Assembly (NCBI RefSeq): GCF_001639065.2
Contig: NZ_LQXO02000043.1
Coordinates: forward strand, 1-50,388
DNA length: 50,388 bases
Direction: 5' to 3'
Origin: Vibrio barjaei
GTDB lineage: Bacteria; Pseudomonadota; Gammaproteobacteria; Enterobacterales; Vibrionaceae
The notes under the pieces: generated by a model
What the model saw: only the letters and a program-made list of their open reading frames with translations
Told to the model about the DNA's origin: nothing
Database searches by the model: none
Shown: positions 25,496 to 33,994 of the stretch, one piece after another
Position numbering within the stretch: the stretch's first letter is position 1
How the letters are laid out: each line of letters starts with the position of its first letter
Translations under genes and position numbers: made by a program

Positions 25496-25912
25496 TTACA
25501 CAGGATGTTTGAAGCACGCTTCAATATTTTTGCCGATGGCTCGAAGTACATCGCGACGAGTAATCGTTCCTACCAATCTTCCATTGTCGATAACAGGATA
25601 AACTTTCGGTTTACCGACCTTCATCATATCTGCGAGTTCAATGATGGACGTTTCAGGCGTCACTGACAGCACCTCTTGATGCATACAATCTCCAACAGTA
25701 TGCGTGTCTTGACAGTGATAGCTAACTTTAACCAACTTATCGAGCAAGTCTTGTTCTGAAATGAAGCCAATAACTTGTTCTCGTTCATCAATAACCGGAC
25801 CACCAAGGTGGTTAGACTGCATGACTTTATCAAGTGCAGCACTCAATGACATGTCTTGTGTAAAGGTCACCGTTCTTTGGGTCATGTAGTCTTTAACTTT
25901 TAGCGATTCCAT
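25496..25912 (-). CDS. Tandem CBS-domain protein
   Basis: 138 residues from MESLKVKDYM. GAAGGAG lies seven bases upstream, so the longer frame to 26023 is not used. Two CBS motifs fill the protein: residues about 5-65 ('DYMTQRTVTFTQDMSLSAAL', 'IGFISEQDLLDKLV') and 72-130 ('EVLSVTPETSIIELADMMK', 'LVGTITRRDVLRAIG'). CBS pairs bind adenosyl nucleotides and act as energy or redox sensors, either alone or docked on a partner. No partner domain is fused and the operon context does not name one. It is a single-gene unit divergent from a small hypothetical gene. Confidence 0.88.
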   Translation of the reverse strand: MESLKVKDYMTQRTVTFTQDMSLSAALDKVMQSNHLGGPVIDEREQVIGFISEQDLLDKLVKVSYHCQDTHTVGDCMHQEVLSVTPETSIIELADMMKVGKPKVYPVIDNGRLVGTITRRDVLRAIGKNIEACFKHPV

Positions 25913-26165
25913 GGCGATCTCCTTCAGCCCCAATAACTTAATCGTAATAAGTTTATTGTTGTCCAAATTTTCAATATTGCTAAATGGGATTCTACGATTC
26001 TTGTAATAGACATTACCTATCAATCCTTGATGTTAAGTAAGAATTGTTTATCCCGTTTAAATTAAGCGTAAGACGAATTTTCTTGTTTTGCCTATCTTAT
26101 TGTTAAGATTTTTGTAACAATCGGTCGCCTTATTGTCTGTTAACTCAATGCACTGAGTCATTTTC

Positions 26166-26423
26166 ATGCTAAAAAAACTTCTCAATTCTCTCGCGAATGC
26201 GGTCGAATTTCGCTCTCGCATTTGGGTAGTCCATGTTTCCGAGTCCATACTCAAAGACCAGTCATATGTGGTTAATGAAGATCAGTTCTCGTCTTCTCTT
26301 TCCTGGATGAAAAGCAAAGGCTACGATCAGCAGATGCTGAGTAAAGTCGAGTCCATGAAGCGCTCACAAATCTTAGTGTTCGAACTTGGTCGCACTAAAC
26401 ATCAACTAATGCGCGTCAAATAA
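26166..26423 (+). CDS. Small hypothetical protein (85 aa)
   Basis: 85 residues, no signal peptide or membrane helix; basic and mixed. I do not recognise a domain. It is called because it fills the gap between the CBS and kinase genes, its frame is clean and starts with ATG, and the opposite-strand frame looks random. The Shine-Dalgarno is weak. It converges on the phosphatase/kinase gene with only 7 bp between stops and no terminator hairpin. It could be a conserved Vibrio orphan. Confidence 0.55.
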   Translation: MLKKLLNSLANAVEFRSRIWVVHVSESILKDQSYVVNEDQFSSSLSWMKSKGYDQQMLSKVESMKRSQILVFELGRTKHQLMRVK

Positions 26424-26430
26424 ACAGCTA

Positions 26431-28176
26431 TTAGATAAGTAATAACATCAACTCAATGGCGGCCAATAATGCGAGTAACGCTGTTGCTCCCTTCCAAAAT
26501 AGCAATGGATGCTTTTTAATCAGCGGACTCGTCTCATACTGTTTCATTAACGCTTTATTCGGTTGGCTCAAATCCAACAAGAACTCTCCCAACGCTTGAT
26601 AACGATGTTGCGGATTGGGATGACAAGCCTTCTTTAAGGCCATATCCAGCCACAGGGGGAGTTCAGGATTGGTGATTTGAATACTCTGATATTTCCACTG
26701 TTGATGACGTGCATTGTCGACACTGCGCGCAATCATCGCTTTATAGGGAAGAGTGCCAGACAGCATTTCATACGTAATTACCGCAACCGAAAATAAATCG
26801 GATATGGTTGTCGCTTCGTTGCCATTCAGGTACTCAGGGGCAATATAATTTGCCGCACCTTTGGGCATTTGAGCACCTTGTTCTTGCCTTGCTTCGTCTA
26901 AGGCCTTCACCGAAACAGATCCCAAATCAATCAAGGTCACTTGCAGCGACTCTGATATCATCACATTTTCGGGCTTTAAGTCGCGATGTACCATATCTAA
27001 CCGTTGCAGCACGCGTACCGCTTTCACTATCTCAGCAACAATGCTTCTCACAGTGTCTAAGCTCGGCGTCGGGTTATCAAGCATCCACTGCCTCAACGTG
27101 ATCCCATCTATCGGCTCACACAGTAAGTAAAGAAAGGGAGAATCGGCAGGTCGTGGATAAGTACGCATGATTCGATGACTATTCACATGCGTTCCCACCC
27201 AATATTCATTACTAATGTCGAGTAGAGCCTGTTTATCTTCCACATGCAGTAAAGAAGGCGCTTTGAGAATATACTTCCGCTCAGTCTGTTCTTGCGTCAC
27301 CTCATAAACATGACTTCGAGTTCCAGCGTGAAGTACTTTTGTCACCGTGTAACTATCAATCCTGTTGTTCACTTTAAGCGGAGGAGGCACCACTTGGTTA
27401 AGTGATTGTTGTTGAAACTCATGCAATGTGAGGTTAGGAACATGATCGACGGAAACCAATAAGCTCGTGACATTGTCTTGGCTACCGTTTTCTATGGCCA
27501 GATCCGTCAATGCTTCGCTTCGTGTCTCAAAGCTTTGGTGTTGGTTTTGGAGAGTGTTAACCATCTGCTGATCAGTGATGAAATCATGCACGCCGTCGGT
27601 TGAGAGCAAGAAAAGATCACCAGTTTCGACGGCTAAGGTCTGAAAATCGACCTCCAATTTGCTATCCATGCCCAAAGCGCGAGTTAGGTACGCCGCTCTG
27701 CCGATATTGGTTCGCTGATGATCTCTGGTTAACAAGCGGAGCTTGCCTTGTCTAAGCAAGTATATCCGGCTATCACCAACATGAAATAGATACGCCGTAT
27801 TGGATTTAACGACAACAGCACTAAAGGTGGTAACCAGTCCATTATGCTTCAGTGGTTGCTTCAGGCTCTGCTCATATAGCCACGTATTCAATGACGTCAA
27901 TACCTGAATTGCCGAACGCCGAACGCTCCAACTGTCCGGCGTCGCATAATAGTCAGCAACAAACTGCATCACACTGGTGTGACTGGCTTTCTGCCCGTGT
28001 TCACTGCAGCTCACACCATCAGCAATGCACGCAAGCATACCCTTGGTTTCCAACTCACTTTGCAGTCTTGGCTCTCGAACCACAAACGCATCTTGGTTTT
28101 CGCTTCGAATACCTGCAGAAGACACACCGCCGTATGATGTCGTCAGCGTTTGTGGATGGTTAAGCGGTAATCCCAT
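26431..28176 (-). CDS. Fused PP2C phosphatase / Ser-Thr protein kinase with C-terminal membrane anchor
   Basis: 581 residues. The ATG at 28176 is preferred because AGGGA is seven bases upstream; the ATG at 28182 is too close. Residues 12-245 form a PP2C phosphatase: 'GIRSENQDAFVV' (D29), 'CIADGVSCSEHG', 'LLSTDGVHDF' and 'GSQDNVT', the metal-binding aspartates. Residues about 268-540 form a eukaryotic-like kinase with Lys in 'YILKAPS', catalytic 'VHRDLKPENVMI' at about 396-407, and 'YIAPEYL'. The usual DFG is DLG. A hydrophobic helix at about 558-580 anchors it. It lies directly downstream of narK in the cobA-nirB-nirD-narK transcription unit, an arrangement also known in Pseudomonas. It probably tunes nitrate assimilation by phosphorylation, but the substrates are unknown. 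Confidence 0.9.
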   Translation of the reverse strand: MGLPLNHPQTLTTSYGGVSSAGIRSENQDAFVVREPRLQSELETKGMLACIADGVSCSEHGQKASHTSVMQFVADYYATPDSWSVRRSAIQVLTSLNTWLYEQSLKQPLKHNGLVTTFSAVVVKSNTAYLFHVGDSRIYLLRQGKLRLLTRDHQRTNIGRAAYLTRALGMDSKLEVDFQTLAVETGDLFLLSTDGVHDFITDQQMVNTLQNQHQSFETRSEALTDLAIENGSQDNVTSLLVSVDHVPNLTLHEFQQQSLNQVVPPPLKVNNRIDSYTVTKVLHAGTRSHVYEVTQEQTERKYILKAPSLLHVEDKQALLDISNEYWVGTHVNSHRIMRTYPRPADSPFLYLLCEPIDGITLRQWMLDNPTPSLDTVRSIVAEIVKAVRVLQRLDMVHRDLKPENVMISESLQVTLIDLGSVSVKALDEARQEQGAQMPKGAANYIAPEYLNGNEATTISDLFSVAVITYEMLSGTLPYKAMIARSVDNARHQQWKYQSIQITNPELPLWLDMALKKACHPNPQHRYQALGEFLLDLSQPNKALMKQYETSPLIKKHPLLFWKGATALLALLAAIELMLLLI

Positions 28177-28209
28177 AATCATTCCCTAATTAAACCTTCG
28201 GAGAACAAA

Positions 28210-28260
28210 AGCTCTGTGCAAGCAGAGCTCTTGAACGAGTGAGCACGCTAAGTGCTCACT
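28210..28260 (-). other. Two intercistronic stem-loops, narK to kinase gene
   Basis: AGTGAGCAC / GTGCTCACT (28238-28260, 5-nt loop) and AGCTCTG / CAGAGCT (28210-28229). On the minus strand they lie between the narK stop and the kinase ATG. T-tracts are weak, so partial termination or mRNA-end protection is more likely than full termination. Confidence 0.55.
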
Positions 28261-28272
28261 CCCCGATTACCA

Positions 28273-29742
28273 TTAATGAGATACGTTGATTAACGTTACG
28301 CTACCATCTTCGTTTACCTCAGCTATTTGACCACTGGGTTCTTCCATAAACATCAAGGTTGCGAAACCAAGAACCGCTGTACCTGCGATAACATAGAAGA
28401 AGGTTTGATAGTCAACAAATGACAGAACCGTCAGGTAAACCACAGCACCGACATTCCCGTAAGCTCCTGTCATTCCAGCGATTTGACCTGTCATGCGGCG
28501 CTTGATCAATGGCACCGTAGCAAACACCGCACCTTCGCCAGCTTGAACAAAGAACGAACAAACCATGGCAGCACATACTGCAAGCCACAACGGCCACTCA
28601 CTGTTGACTTGGCCCATCATGAAATAACCCACAGCCAAACCTGCCGTTAGAATTAACAATGTCGATTTACGACCAAACTTGTCTGAGATCCAACCGCCAC
28701 CTGGACGCGACATTAAGTTCATAAAGGCATAAGCCGAAGCCACCATACCCGCTAAAACAGGCGTCAGTTCAAACGTTTCAGAGAAGAATAGAGGTAGCAT
28801 CGAGACCACTGCCAACTCCGAGCCGAACGTGGCAAAATACAACACGTTCAGCACAGCTACTTGCTTAAACTTGTATTGATGCATCTCCGGAACAGGCTTA
28901 GAGAAGATAGATTTGTTGACCTTCCAGACTTGAAACACTTCGTATCCGTATAGGACTACTAGGCCGACATAAAAGGCGTTAACCACAGTGTCACTCAACA
29001 TACCAATATTCGATGGAGCAAGTTTCCAAGCAAGTAGAGCAAGCGCAGCATACATAGGGATCTTCATGATCAACAGGAAGAAAAAGTCCCCTTTCGATGT
29101 CACTTCCATCGCTGCTAAATGTTTAGGTTTAAAGTAAGTCGACCCTTTTGGCGTATCTTGAACGTTACGATAAAAAATGACAGAGAACACCAAACTCATT
29201 AGGCCCGTCACACCAACGGCATAGCGCCATCCGTCTTCACCACCGAACATCAGAGCTAACGTTGGTAAGGTAAAGGCAGCCGCCGCTGAGCCAAAGTTGC
29301 CCCAACCACCATAAATACCTTCCGCAGTGCCCAGTTCATCATGTGGGAACCACTCAGAGACTAAACGAATACCAATAACAAAACCTGCGCCAATAAAACC
29401 TAATAGGAAACGAGCGATGGCCGCTTGAATAAATGAATCTGACAACGCAAAAACAAAACATGGAATGGAACATATCGCCAACAGTGCGGAGTAGACCAGA
29501 CGTGGACCATATTTGTCAGTCAACATACCAATGATTACCCTCGCTGGTATCGTCAGGGCCACATTAAGGATGAGTAACGTTTTGATCTCTTGAGTTGATA
29601 AGCCCAATGACGTTTTTACCATTTGAAGTAATGGTGCAAAGTTAAACCACACCACAAAGGTAATAAAAAAGGCCATCCAGCTTAAGTGCAGTGTTTTCAT
29701 CTTCCCTGAAAACGAAAACAAGTTAAATTTAGTGCTTTCCAT
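28273..29742 (-). CDS. narK: Nitrate/nitrite MFS transporter (NNP family)
   Basis: 489 residues with twelve helices. Two nitrate-signature motifs are present: 'GIYGGWGNFGSAAAAF' near residues 142-157 and 'GMTGAYGNVGAVVYL' near 430. This marks the NarK/NasA nitrate-nitrite porter subfamily of MFS. An extra cytoplasmic insertion (about 200-290) with predicted helices is present, as in some proteobacterial NNP proteins. It should bring nitrate into the cytoplasm for NasA, or move nitrite. AAGGA precedes the ATG. It lies after nirD; an 8-bp palindrome pair (29758-29777) is in the gap. Confidence 0.92.
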   Translation of the reverse strand: MESTKFNLFSFSGKMKTLHLSWMAFFITFVVWFNFAPLLQMVKTSLGLSTQEIKTLLILNVALTIPARVIIGMLTDKYGPRLVYSALLAICSIPCFVFALSDSFIQAAIARFLLGFIGAGFVIGIRLVSEWFPHDELGTAEGIYGGWGNFGSAAAAFTLPTLALMFGGEDGWRYAVGVTGLMSLVFSVIFYRNVQDTPKGSTYFKPKHLAAMEVTSKGDFFFLLIMKIPMYAALALLAWKLAPSNIGMLSDTVVNAFYVGLVVLYGYEVFQVWKVNKSIFSKPVPEMHQYKFKQVAVLNVLYFATFGSELAVVSMLPLFFSETFELTPVLAGMVASAYAFMNLMSRPGGGWISDKFGRKSTLLILTAGLAVGYFMMGQVNSEWPLWLAVCAAMVCSFFVQAGEGAVFATVPLIKRRMTGQIAGMTGAYGNVGAVVYLTVLSFVDYQTFFYVIAGTAVLGFATLMFMEEPSGQIAEVNEDGSVTLINVSH

Positions 29743-29797
29743 AACAAATTCCTTTTACTGATCAATATGTTGATCAGAATTCCTTGTACACGAAGGG

Positions 29798-30136
29798 TTA
29801 AGCTGCGAGTGGCAACTTGAGTTGAACATCATTACCACTGACTCGTACATCAAACCGAGTCAGTTGGACCTCTGGCTCTTCAATGCAGACACCCGTTTGT
29901 AGGTTAAAGTGCTGCTTGTAAAGCGGTGAAGCTACACAAGGTTGGCCATCTAGCGAGCCCATAATGCCGCGAGACATCACATAGGCATGGCCAAAAGGAT
30001 CGTAATTGCAAAGCGCGTACAGTTGGTCGCTACGCTGACAATAGAAAATAGCGACCTGTTTATCTTCGACTTTAGCACACACTCCGGTATGTGGTACTAA
30101 GTCATCAGTTGAGCAAACAGTTAACCACTGACTCAT
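29798..30136 (-). CDS. nirD: Nitrite reductase (NADH) small subunit
   Basis: 112 residues from MSQWLTVCSTDD; AAGGAG lies just upstream, so the longer frame to 30157 is not used. NirD has a Rieske-like fold but lacks the 2Fe-2S ligands: here the positions are 'YALCNYDPFG' and 'PLYKQHFNLQTG' without the C-x-H pairs. With NirB it forms the cytoplasmic NADH-dependent siroheme nitrite reductase that makes ammonium. It is 51 bp after nirB. Confidence 0.93.
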   Translation of the reverse strand: MSQWLTVCSTDDLVPHTGVCAKVEDKQVAIFYCQRSDQLYALCNYDPFGHAYVMSRGIMGSLDGQPCVASPLYKQHFNLQTGVCIEEPEVQLTRFDVRVSGNDVQLKLPLAA

Positions 30137-30187
30137 ATTCTTCTCCTTAACTATCAAATTTCATCCGCCTATAGCGAAGCAATGTCG

Positions 30188-32743
30188 TTAAACTTCAACA
30201 ACATCAATACGTTGCTCCAAAACAAGCGCTTGTTTCTTATTATTAGTTGGGAATCTTTGTTGGCGAATATTGACAAACTGAAGGTTACCATCCAGCTCAT
30301 CGGTATTAATAAAGTGTTGGAATCGTTTAAGTTTCTCTGGATTTTCTAGTGTAGTTTTCCACTCACACTGATACTTACCGACATTGGTAGCCATGTCTTT
30401 TTCCAGCTCATCGGCGAGGTGCAATTTATCGTCGACAATCACTTTTTTGAGGTATTCAATGCCGCCTTCTAGGTTTTCAAGCCACACAGAAGTTCGTTGT
30501 AAACGGTCCGCAGTGCGGATGTAAAACATCAATAGACGGTCGATATAGCGAATCAGTGTTTGTTCATCAAGATCAGTGGCTAGCAAGTCGGCATGACGAG
30601 GACGCATTCCGCCATTACCACACACATACAAGTTCCAACCTTTGTCGGAGGCAATTACACCAATATCTTTCGACTGAGCTTCTGCACATTCACGAGTACA
30701 CCCTGAGACCGCGAACTTCAACTTGTGGGGTGACCTTAGTCCTTTGTAACGATTTTCAATGTCAATAGCTAAACCTACACTGTCACCGACACCATAGCGG
30801 CACCATGTGCTCCCCACACACGATTTCACCGTACGTACCGATTTGCCGTAAGCGTGTCCGGTTTCAAATCCGGCTTCCACCAGTCGTTTCCAAATCAAAG
30901 GCAACTCATTGAGTTGTGCCCCAAACAAGTCAACGCGTTGACCTCCGGTAATCTTGGTGTATAGGTCGAAATCTTTGGCTACTTGACCGAGAACAATCAA
31001 CTTATCTGGTGTGATTTCACCACCAGCGATACGAGGAACCACCGAATATGTTCCATCTTTTTGCATGTTACCCAGATAGATATCGTTGGTATCTTGAAGC
31101 TCCATGTGTTGCTCTTCTAGAATATAGTCATTCCAAAATGACGCTAAAACTGAGCCCACTGTTGGCTTGCAAATCTCACACCCCAAGCCAGAGCCATGGC
31201 TTGATAGTAATTCATCGAACGTCTTAATTTGGTTAACGCGAATAATGTCGCTGAGTTCTTGACGGGAATAAGCAAAGTGCTCACAAATATCGTTGTTCAC
31301 TTCAACGCCGAGGTTCATCAACTCGCTATCGAGTACTTGTTTTGCTAACGCTGAGCAGCCACCACAACCTGTCGATGCATTAGTGGTATCTTTTAGAGCA
31401 GCCATCGTGTTACAACCACTCGCCACCGCTTGTTTGATATCACCTTTTGTCACATCAAAGCAGGAGCAGATCACCGCAGAGTCCGGCAGAGCATCTACGC
31501 CGAGTCCTGCTGAGCTATCGTCAGCCACATTCGGCAGAATTAATACCGACGGGCTGTCTGGGAGAGCCATGTCGTTTTGTTTGAGTTGCAATAAACTACC
31601 GTAGGCGTCAGCATCCCCTACCAAAACAGCACCTACAATTTTACTGCCATCCTCAGACACAATTAGCCGCTTGTAGACTTGCTCAATTTCGTCATTGTAG
31701 GTGTATGACTGCGCACCAACTGTTTTTCCGTGAACCTCACCGATACTCGCAACATCAACGCCCAACAATTTAAGTTTGGTGCTCATATCTGCACCAGTAA
31801 ATGCCAGTGGCTCCAATGAATCGGTCATTTGGCTAGCTGCGACTTTTGCCATTTGATAACCCGGAGCAACAAGCCCGAAGATCTGATTTTGCCACAAAGC
31901 ACATTCACCAATCGCATAGATATCCTCGACGCTGGTACGACATTGATCATCAATTACGATTCCGCCGCGCGGCCCTATCTCAATATCCGCTTGACGCGCT
32001 AACTCATCTTGAGGACGAATGCCGGCCGAGAAGACAATAAGGTCGGTTTCAAGGTAAGTACCATCAGCAAAATTCATTCGATAGCGAGCCTGCTCACCTG
32101 CAATAATTTCAGTAGTCGCTTTATCGGTGTGCACCGATACGCCTAAATCTTCAATTTTCCTGCGCAACAATGCGCCGCCACCTTCATCAAGCTGCACCGC
32201 CATAAGACGCGGGGCAAACTCCACCACATGCGTATCTAAACCAAGGTTTTTAATCGCGTTAGCGGCCTCCAAGCCGAGTAATCCACCTCCGACAACGACG
32301 CCCGTTTTACTGACTTTACTGCCCGACTCGATGGCATCTAGGTCTTCAATAGTGCGATAAACATAGCAATGCTCTTGGTCATTACCCGAAATGGGCGGTA
32401 CAAAAGGAAATGAACCCGTGGCAAGTACCAACTTATCGTAACTCTCCTGACGCCCACTTTCGGTTGTCACCTGCTTTCGGTCCGTATCAATCGAGACAAC
32501 TTTGTCGTTTAAGACATAGTTAATCCCATGATCCTGATAGTAAGTTTCATCGGTGAGTGCAAGGTGCTCAACACCTTTACCGTCATCAAAATAGCTTGTG
32601 AGCTGCACGCGGTCATAAGCAAGTCGTGGCTCTTCTGAAAATGTGATAATTTGCGACGACTCATCGTTTGCAGCAATCACGCTATCAATGAACTTGTGGC
32701 CTACCATTCCGTTACCGACCACCACAATCCTTTGTGTTTTCAT
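30188..32743 (-). CDS. nirB: Nitrite reductase (NADH) large subunit
   Basis: 851 residues from MKTQRIVVVGNGMVG, with AAAGGA upstream. An ATG-like frame to 32842 overlaps cobA and is not used. Residues 1-310 are a FAD/NADH pyridine-nucleotide oxidoreductase ('VVVGNGMVGHKF', 'GGGLLGLEAA', 'IYAIGECA'). Residues about 420-490 form the BFD-like 2Fe-2S domain ('CSCFDVTKGD', 'STGCGGCSA'), followed by a second Cys-containing BFD-like region. From about 560 is the siroheme nitrite/sulfite reductase half with Fe4S4/siroheme cysteines in 'CVGSTWCRYG' and 'SGCTRECAEA'. It reduces nitrite to ammonium with electrons from NADH. It lies 17 bp after cobA, which supplies the siroheme precursor. Confidence 0.95.
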   Translation of the reverse strand: MKTQRIVVVGNGMVGHKFIDSVIAANDESSQIITFSEEPRLAYDRVQLTSYFDDGKGVEHLALTDETYYQDHGINYVLNDKVVSIDTDRKQVTTESGRQESYDKLVLATGSFPFVPPISGNDQEHCYVYRTIEDLDAIESGSKVSKTGVVVGGGLLGLEAANAIKNLGLDTHVVEFAPRLMAVQLDEGGGALLRRKIEDLGVSVHTDKATTEIIAGEQARYRMNFADGTYLETDLIVFSAGIRPQDELARQADIEIGPRGGIVIDDQCRTSVEDIYAIGECALWQNQIFGLVAPGYQMAKVAASQMTDSLEPLAFTGADMSTKLKLLGVDVASIGEVHGKTVGAQSYTYNDEIEQVYKRLIVSEDGSKIVGAVLVGDADAYGSLLQLKQNDMALPDSPSVLILPNVADDSSAGLGVDALPDSAVICSCFDVTKGDIKQAVASGCNTMAALKDTTNASTGCGGCSALAKQVLDSELMNLGVEVNNDICEHFAYSRQELSDIIRVNQIKTFDELLSSHGSGLGCEICKPTVGSVLASFWNDYILEEQHMELQDTNDIYLGNMQKDGTYSVVPRIAGGEITPDKLIVLGQVAKDFDLYTKITGGQRVDLFGAQLNELPLIWKRLVEAGFETGHAYGKSVRTVKSCVGSTWCRYGVGDSVGLAIDIENRYKGLRSPHKLKFAVSGCTRECAEAQSKDIGVIASDKGWNLYVCGNGGMRPRHADLLATDLDEQTLIRYIDRLLMFYIRTADRLQRTSVWLENLEGGIEYLKKVIVDDKLHLADELEKDMATNVGKYQCEWKTTLENPEKLKRFQHFINTDELDGNLQFVNIRQQRFPTNNKKQALVLEQRIDVVEV

Positions 32744-32760
32744 AATGCTTCCTTTAATAA

Positions 32761-33582
32761 TTAAGCTGTCAGCTGTAATTTGTGTTGTTGGTTTTGTTTT
32801 GATGCGTCCATCGATACTCGTTCGTTGAGTTGTGACAGCCACTGCATTTGCTCAGCAACTTTGACCACTTGGCCGATTACGATGAGAGCGGGCGACTGAA
32901 TTTGGTGGTGATCTCTTAACTCGACAAGCTCATCCAAACTGCCCAGCGCCGTTCTTTGTGTTGAGCAACAGCCGTTTTCAATTAACGCTACAGGGGTAGA
33001 CGCCGATAAACCTGCATCTATAAGAGAGCTCGCAATCATCTCCGCTTTGCTTAATCCCATGTAGATAACGAGAGTTTGATTCAGGTCAGCCAGTGCTTTC
33101 CAATGTATGTCCAACTCCTTTTCGGCATGGGCGGTGATAAAAGTACACCCTTGAGCTAAACCGCGATGAGTAAGCGGGATATCAGAGTATGTGGTACACC
33201 CCGAAGCAGCCGTAATGCCAGGAATAACATCAACATCAAAGCCTTGTTTTTTGAGTAGTAGCATTTCTTCTCCGCCACGACCGAATATAAAGGCATCGCC
33301 CCCTTTAACTCGGCAAACTCGTCCACCTCGATGGGCATAGTCGATTAAGGTTTGGTTAATTTGCTGCTGGGTATAGCTATGGCAACCCTTAGCTTTACCA
33401 ACATAAACCTGCTCGCTGTTGGAGGGAAAAAGTGCCTTGATCTCTTGGCTAACGAGATTGTCAAAGATAATGACATCAGCGGATTGGATTGCTCGAAGAG
33501 CCTTAACCGTGAGCAAATCAGGATCGCCCGGTCCAGCACCCACCAATGAGATATGATTACTTCTCATACTATTTCCTTGCAT
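32761..33582 (-). CDS. cobA: Uroporphyrinogen-III C-methyltransferase (siroheme pathway)
   Basis: 273 residues. An internal ATG at 33567 (MRSNHISLVG) also has a fair AAGGAA ribosome-binding site, so the true start is between the two. SUMT family: 'LVGAGPGDPDLLTVKA' near the N terminus, 'VKGGDAFIFGRGGEE' near 95 and 'PGITAASGC' near 125. It makes two SAM-dependent methylations of uroporphyrinogen III to precorrin-2, from which NirB's siroheme derives. It has no CysG dehydrogenase/chelatase domain, so that step must come from elsewhere. It is the first gene of the nitrite-reductase operon. Confidence 0.92.
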   Translation of the reverse strand: MQGNSMRSNHISLVGAGPGDPDLLTVKALRAIQSADVIIFDNLVSQEIKALFPSNSEQVYVGKAKGCHSYTQQQINQTLIDYAHRGGRVCRVKGGDAFIFGRGGEEMLLLKKQGFDVDVIPGITAASGCTTYSDIPLTHRGLAQGCTFITAHAEKELDIHWKALADLNQTLVIYMGLSKAEMIASSLIDAGLSASTPVALIENGCCSTQRTALGSLDELVELRDHHQIQSPALIVIGQVVKVAEQMQWLSQLNERVSMDASKQNQQHKLQLTA

Positions 33583-33842
33583 GGCATTTCTCCTTATAGC
33601 CAGGCGAAATTTTTTTATTCGCTTGCCAACTTAGAGGCAATAAGGATGCCAGCGATGATAATAGCCTTGTGATTTTTTCAATATTCCCTTTAAAAACAAT
33701 TAAATATAAATCAAAGCTTTATTTTAGAATGACAAGAACATCACCCACAAAAACCCAATTAGAGAAGATTTTGAGCATTTTTAGTGCGATAAATCCCAAA
33801 ACAGTGCAAATAAACAACAAATGACTGATATTTTGCCAAAAA

Positions 33843-33874
33843 AACCCATATACCACTTTAGTGGTATATGGGTT
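33843..33874. promoter_or_regulatory. 32-bp perfect palindrome with NarL/NarP-like 7-2-7 core
   Basis: Arms AACCCATATACCACT and AGTGGTATATGGGTT around a central TT. The core TACCACT-TT-AGTGGTA has the tail-to-tail heptamer spacing of NarL/NarP sites. Each half matches the TACYYMT consensus at six of seven positions. Confidence 0.6.
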
Positions 33875-33894
33875 AACTAACTGTATTAGTTAAC
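33872..33894. promoter_or_regulatory. Second inverted repeat in nasA promoter region
   Basis: GTTAACTAA and TTAGTTAAC, nine-base arms separated by five bases, partly overlapping the larger palindrome by three bases. The binding protein is not recognised. Confidence 0.5.
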
Positions 33895-33994
33895 TATATT
33901 TAGGATAAATACATATTTAACCTCACAATCACTCGATGGCGCGCGTTTTGCTTTCAGTAACAATTAATGGAAATTATCAGCAAGGATAAAAGTT

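Larger units (their letters stand above)
33583..33994. promoter_or_regulatory. Divergent promoter region cobA-nirBD-narK / nasA
   Basis: 412 bp of strongly AT-rich DNA shared by two nitrate-assimilation transcription units. It contains a perfect 32-bp palindrome and an overlapping second inverted repeat (listed separately), about 120-150 bp before the nasA ATG. No gene is seen inside it. Confidence 0.8.

Noticed and set aside
29758..29777. FNR-like sequence between nirD and narK (CTGATCAA and TTGATCAG arms)
   Set aside because: The half-sites are in the reverse order (ATCAA-N4-TTGAT) relative to an FNR site, so it is more likely just an intercistronic hairpin.
29798..30136. Functional Rieske iron-sulfur protein for the nirD product
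   Set aside because: The C-x-H ligand pairs are missing; this is the normal NirD state, not a degraded gene.
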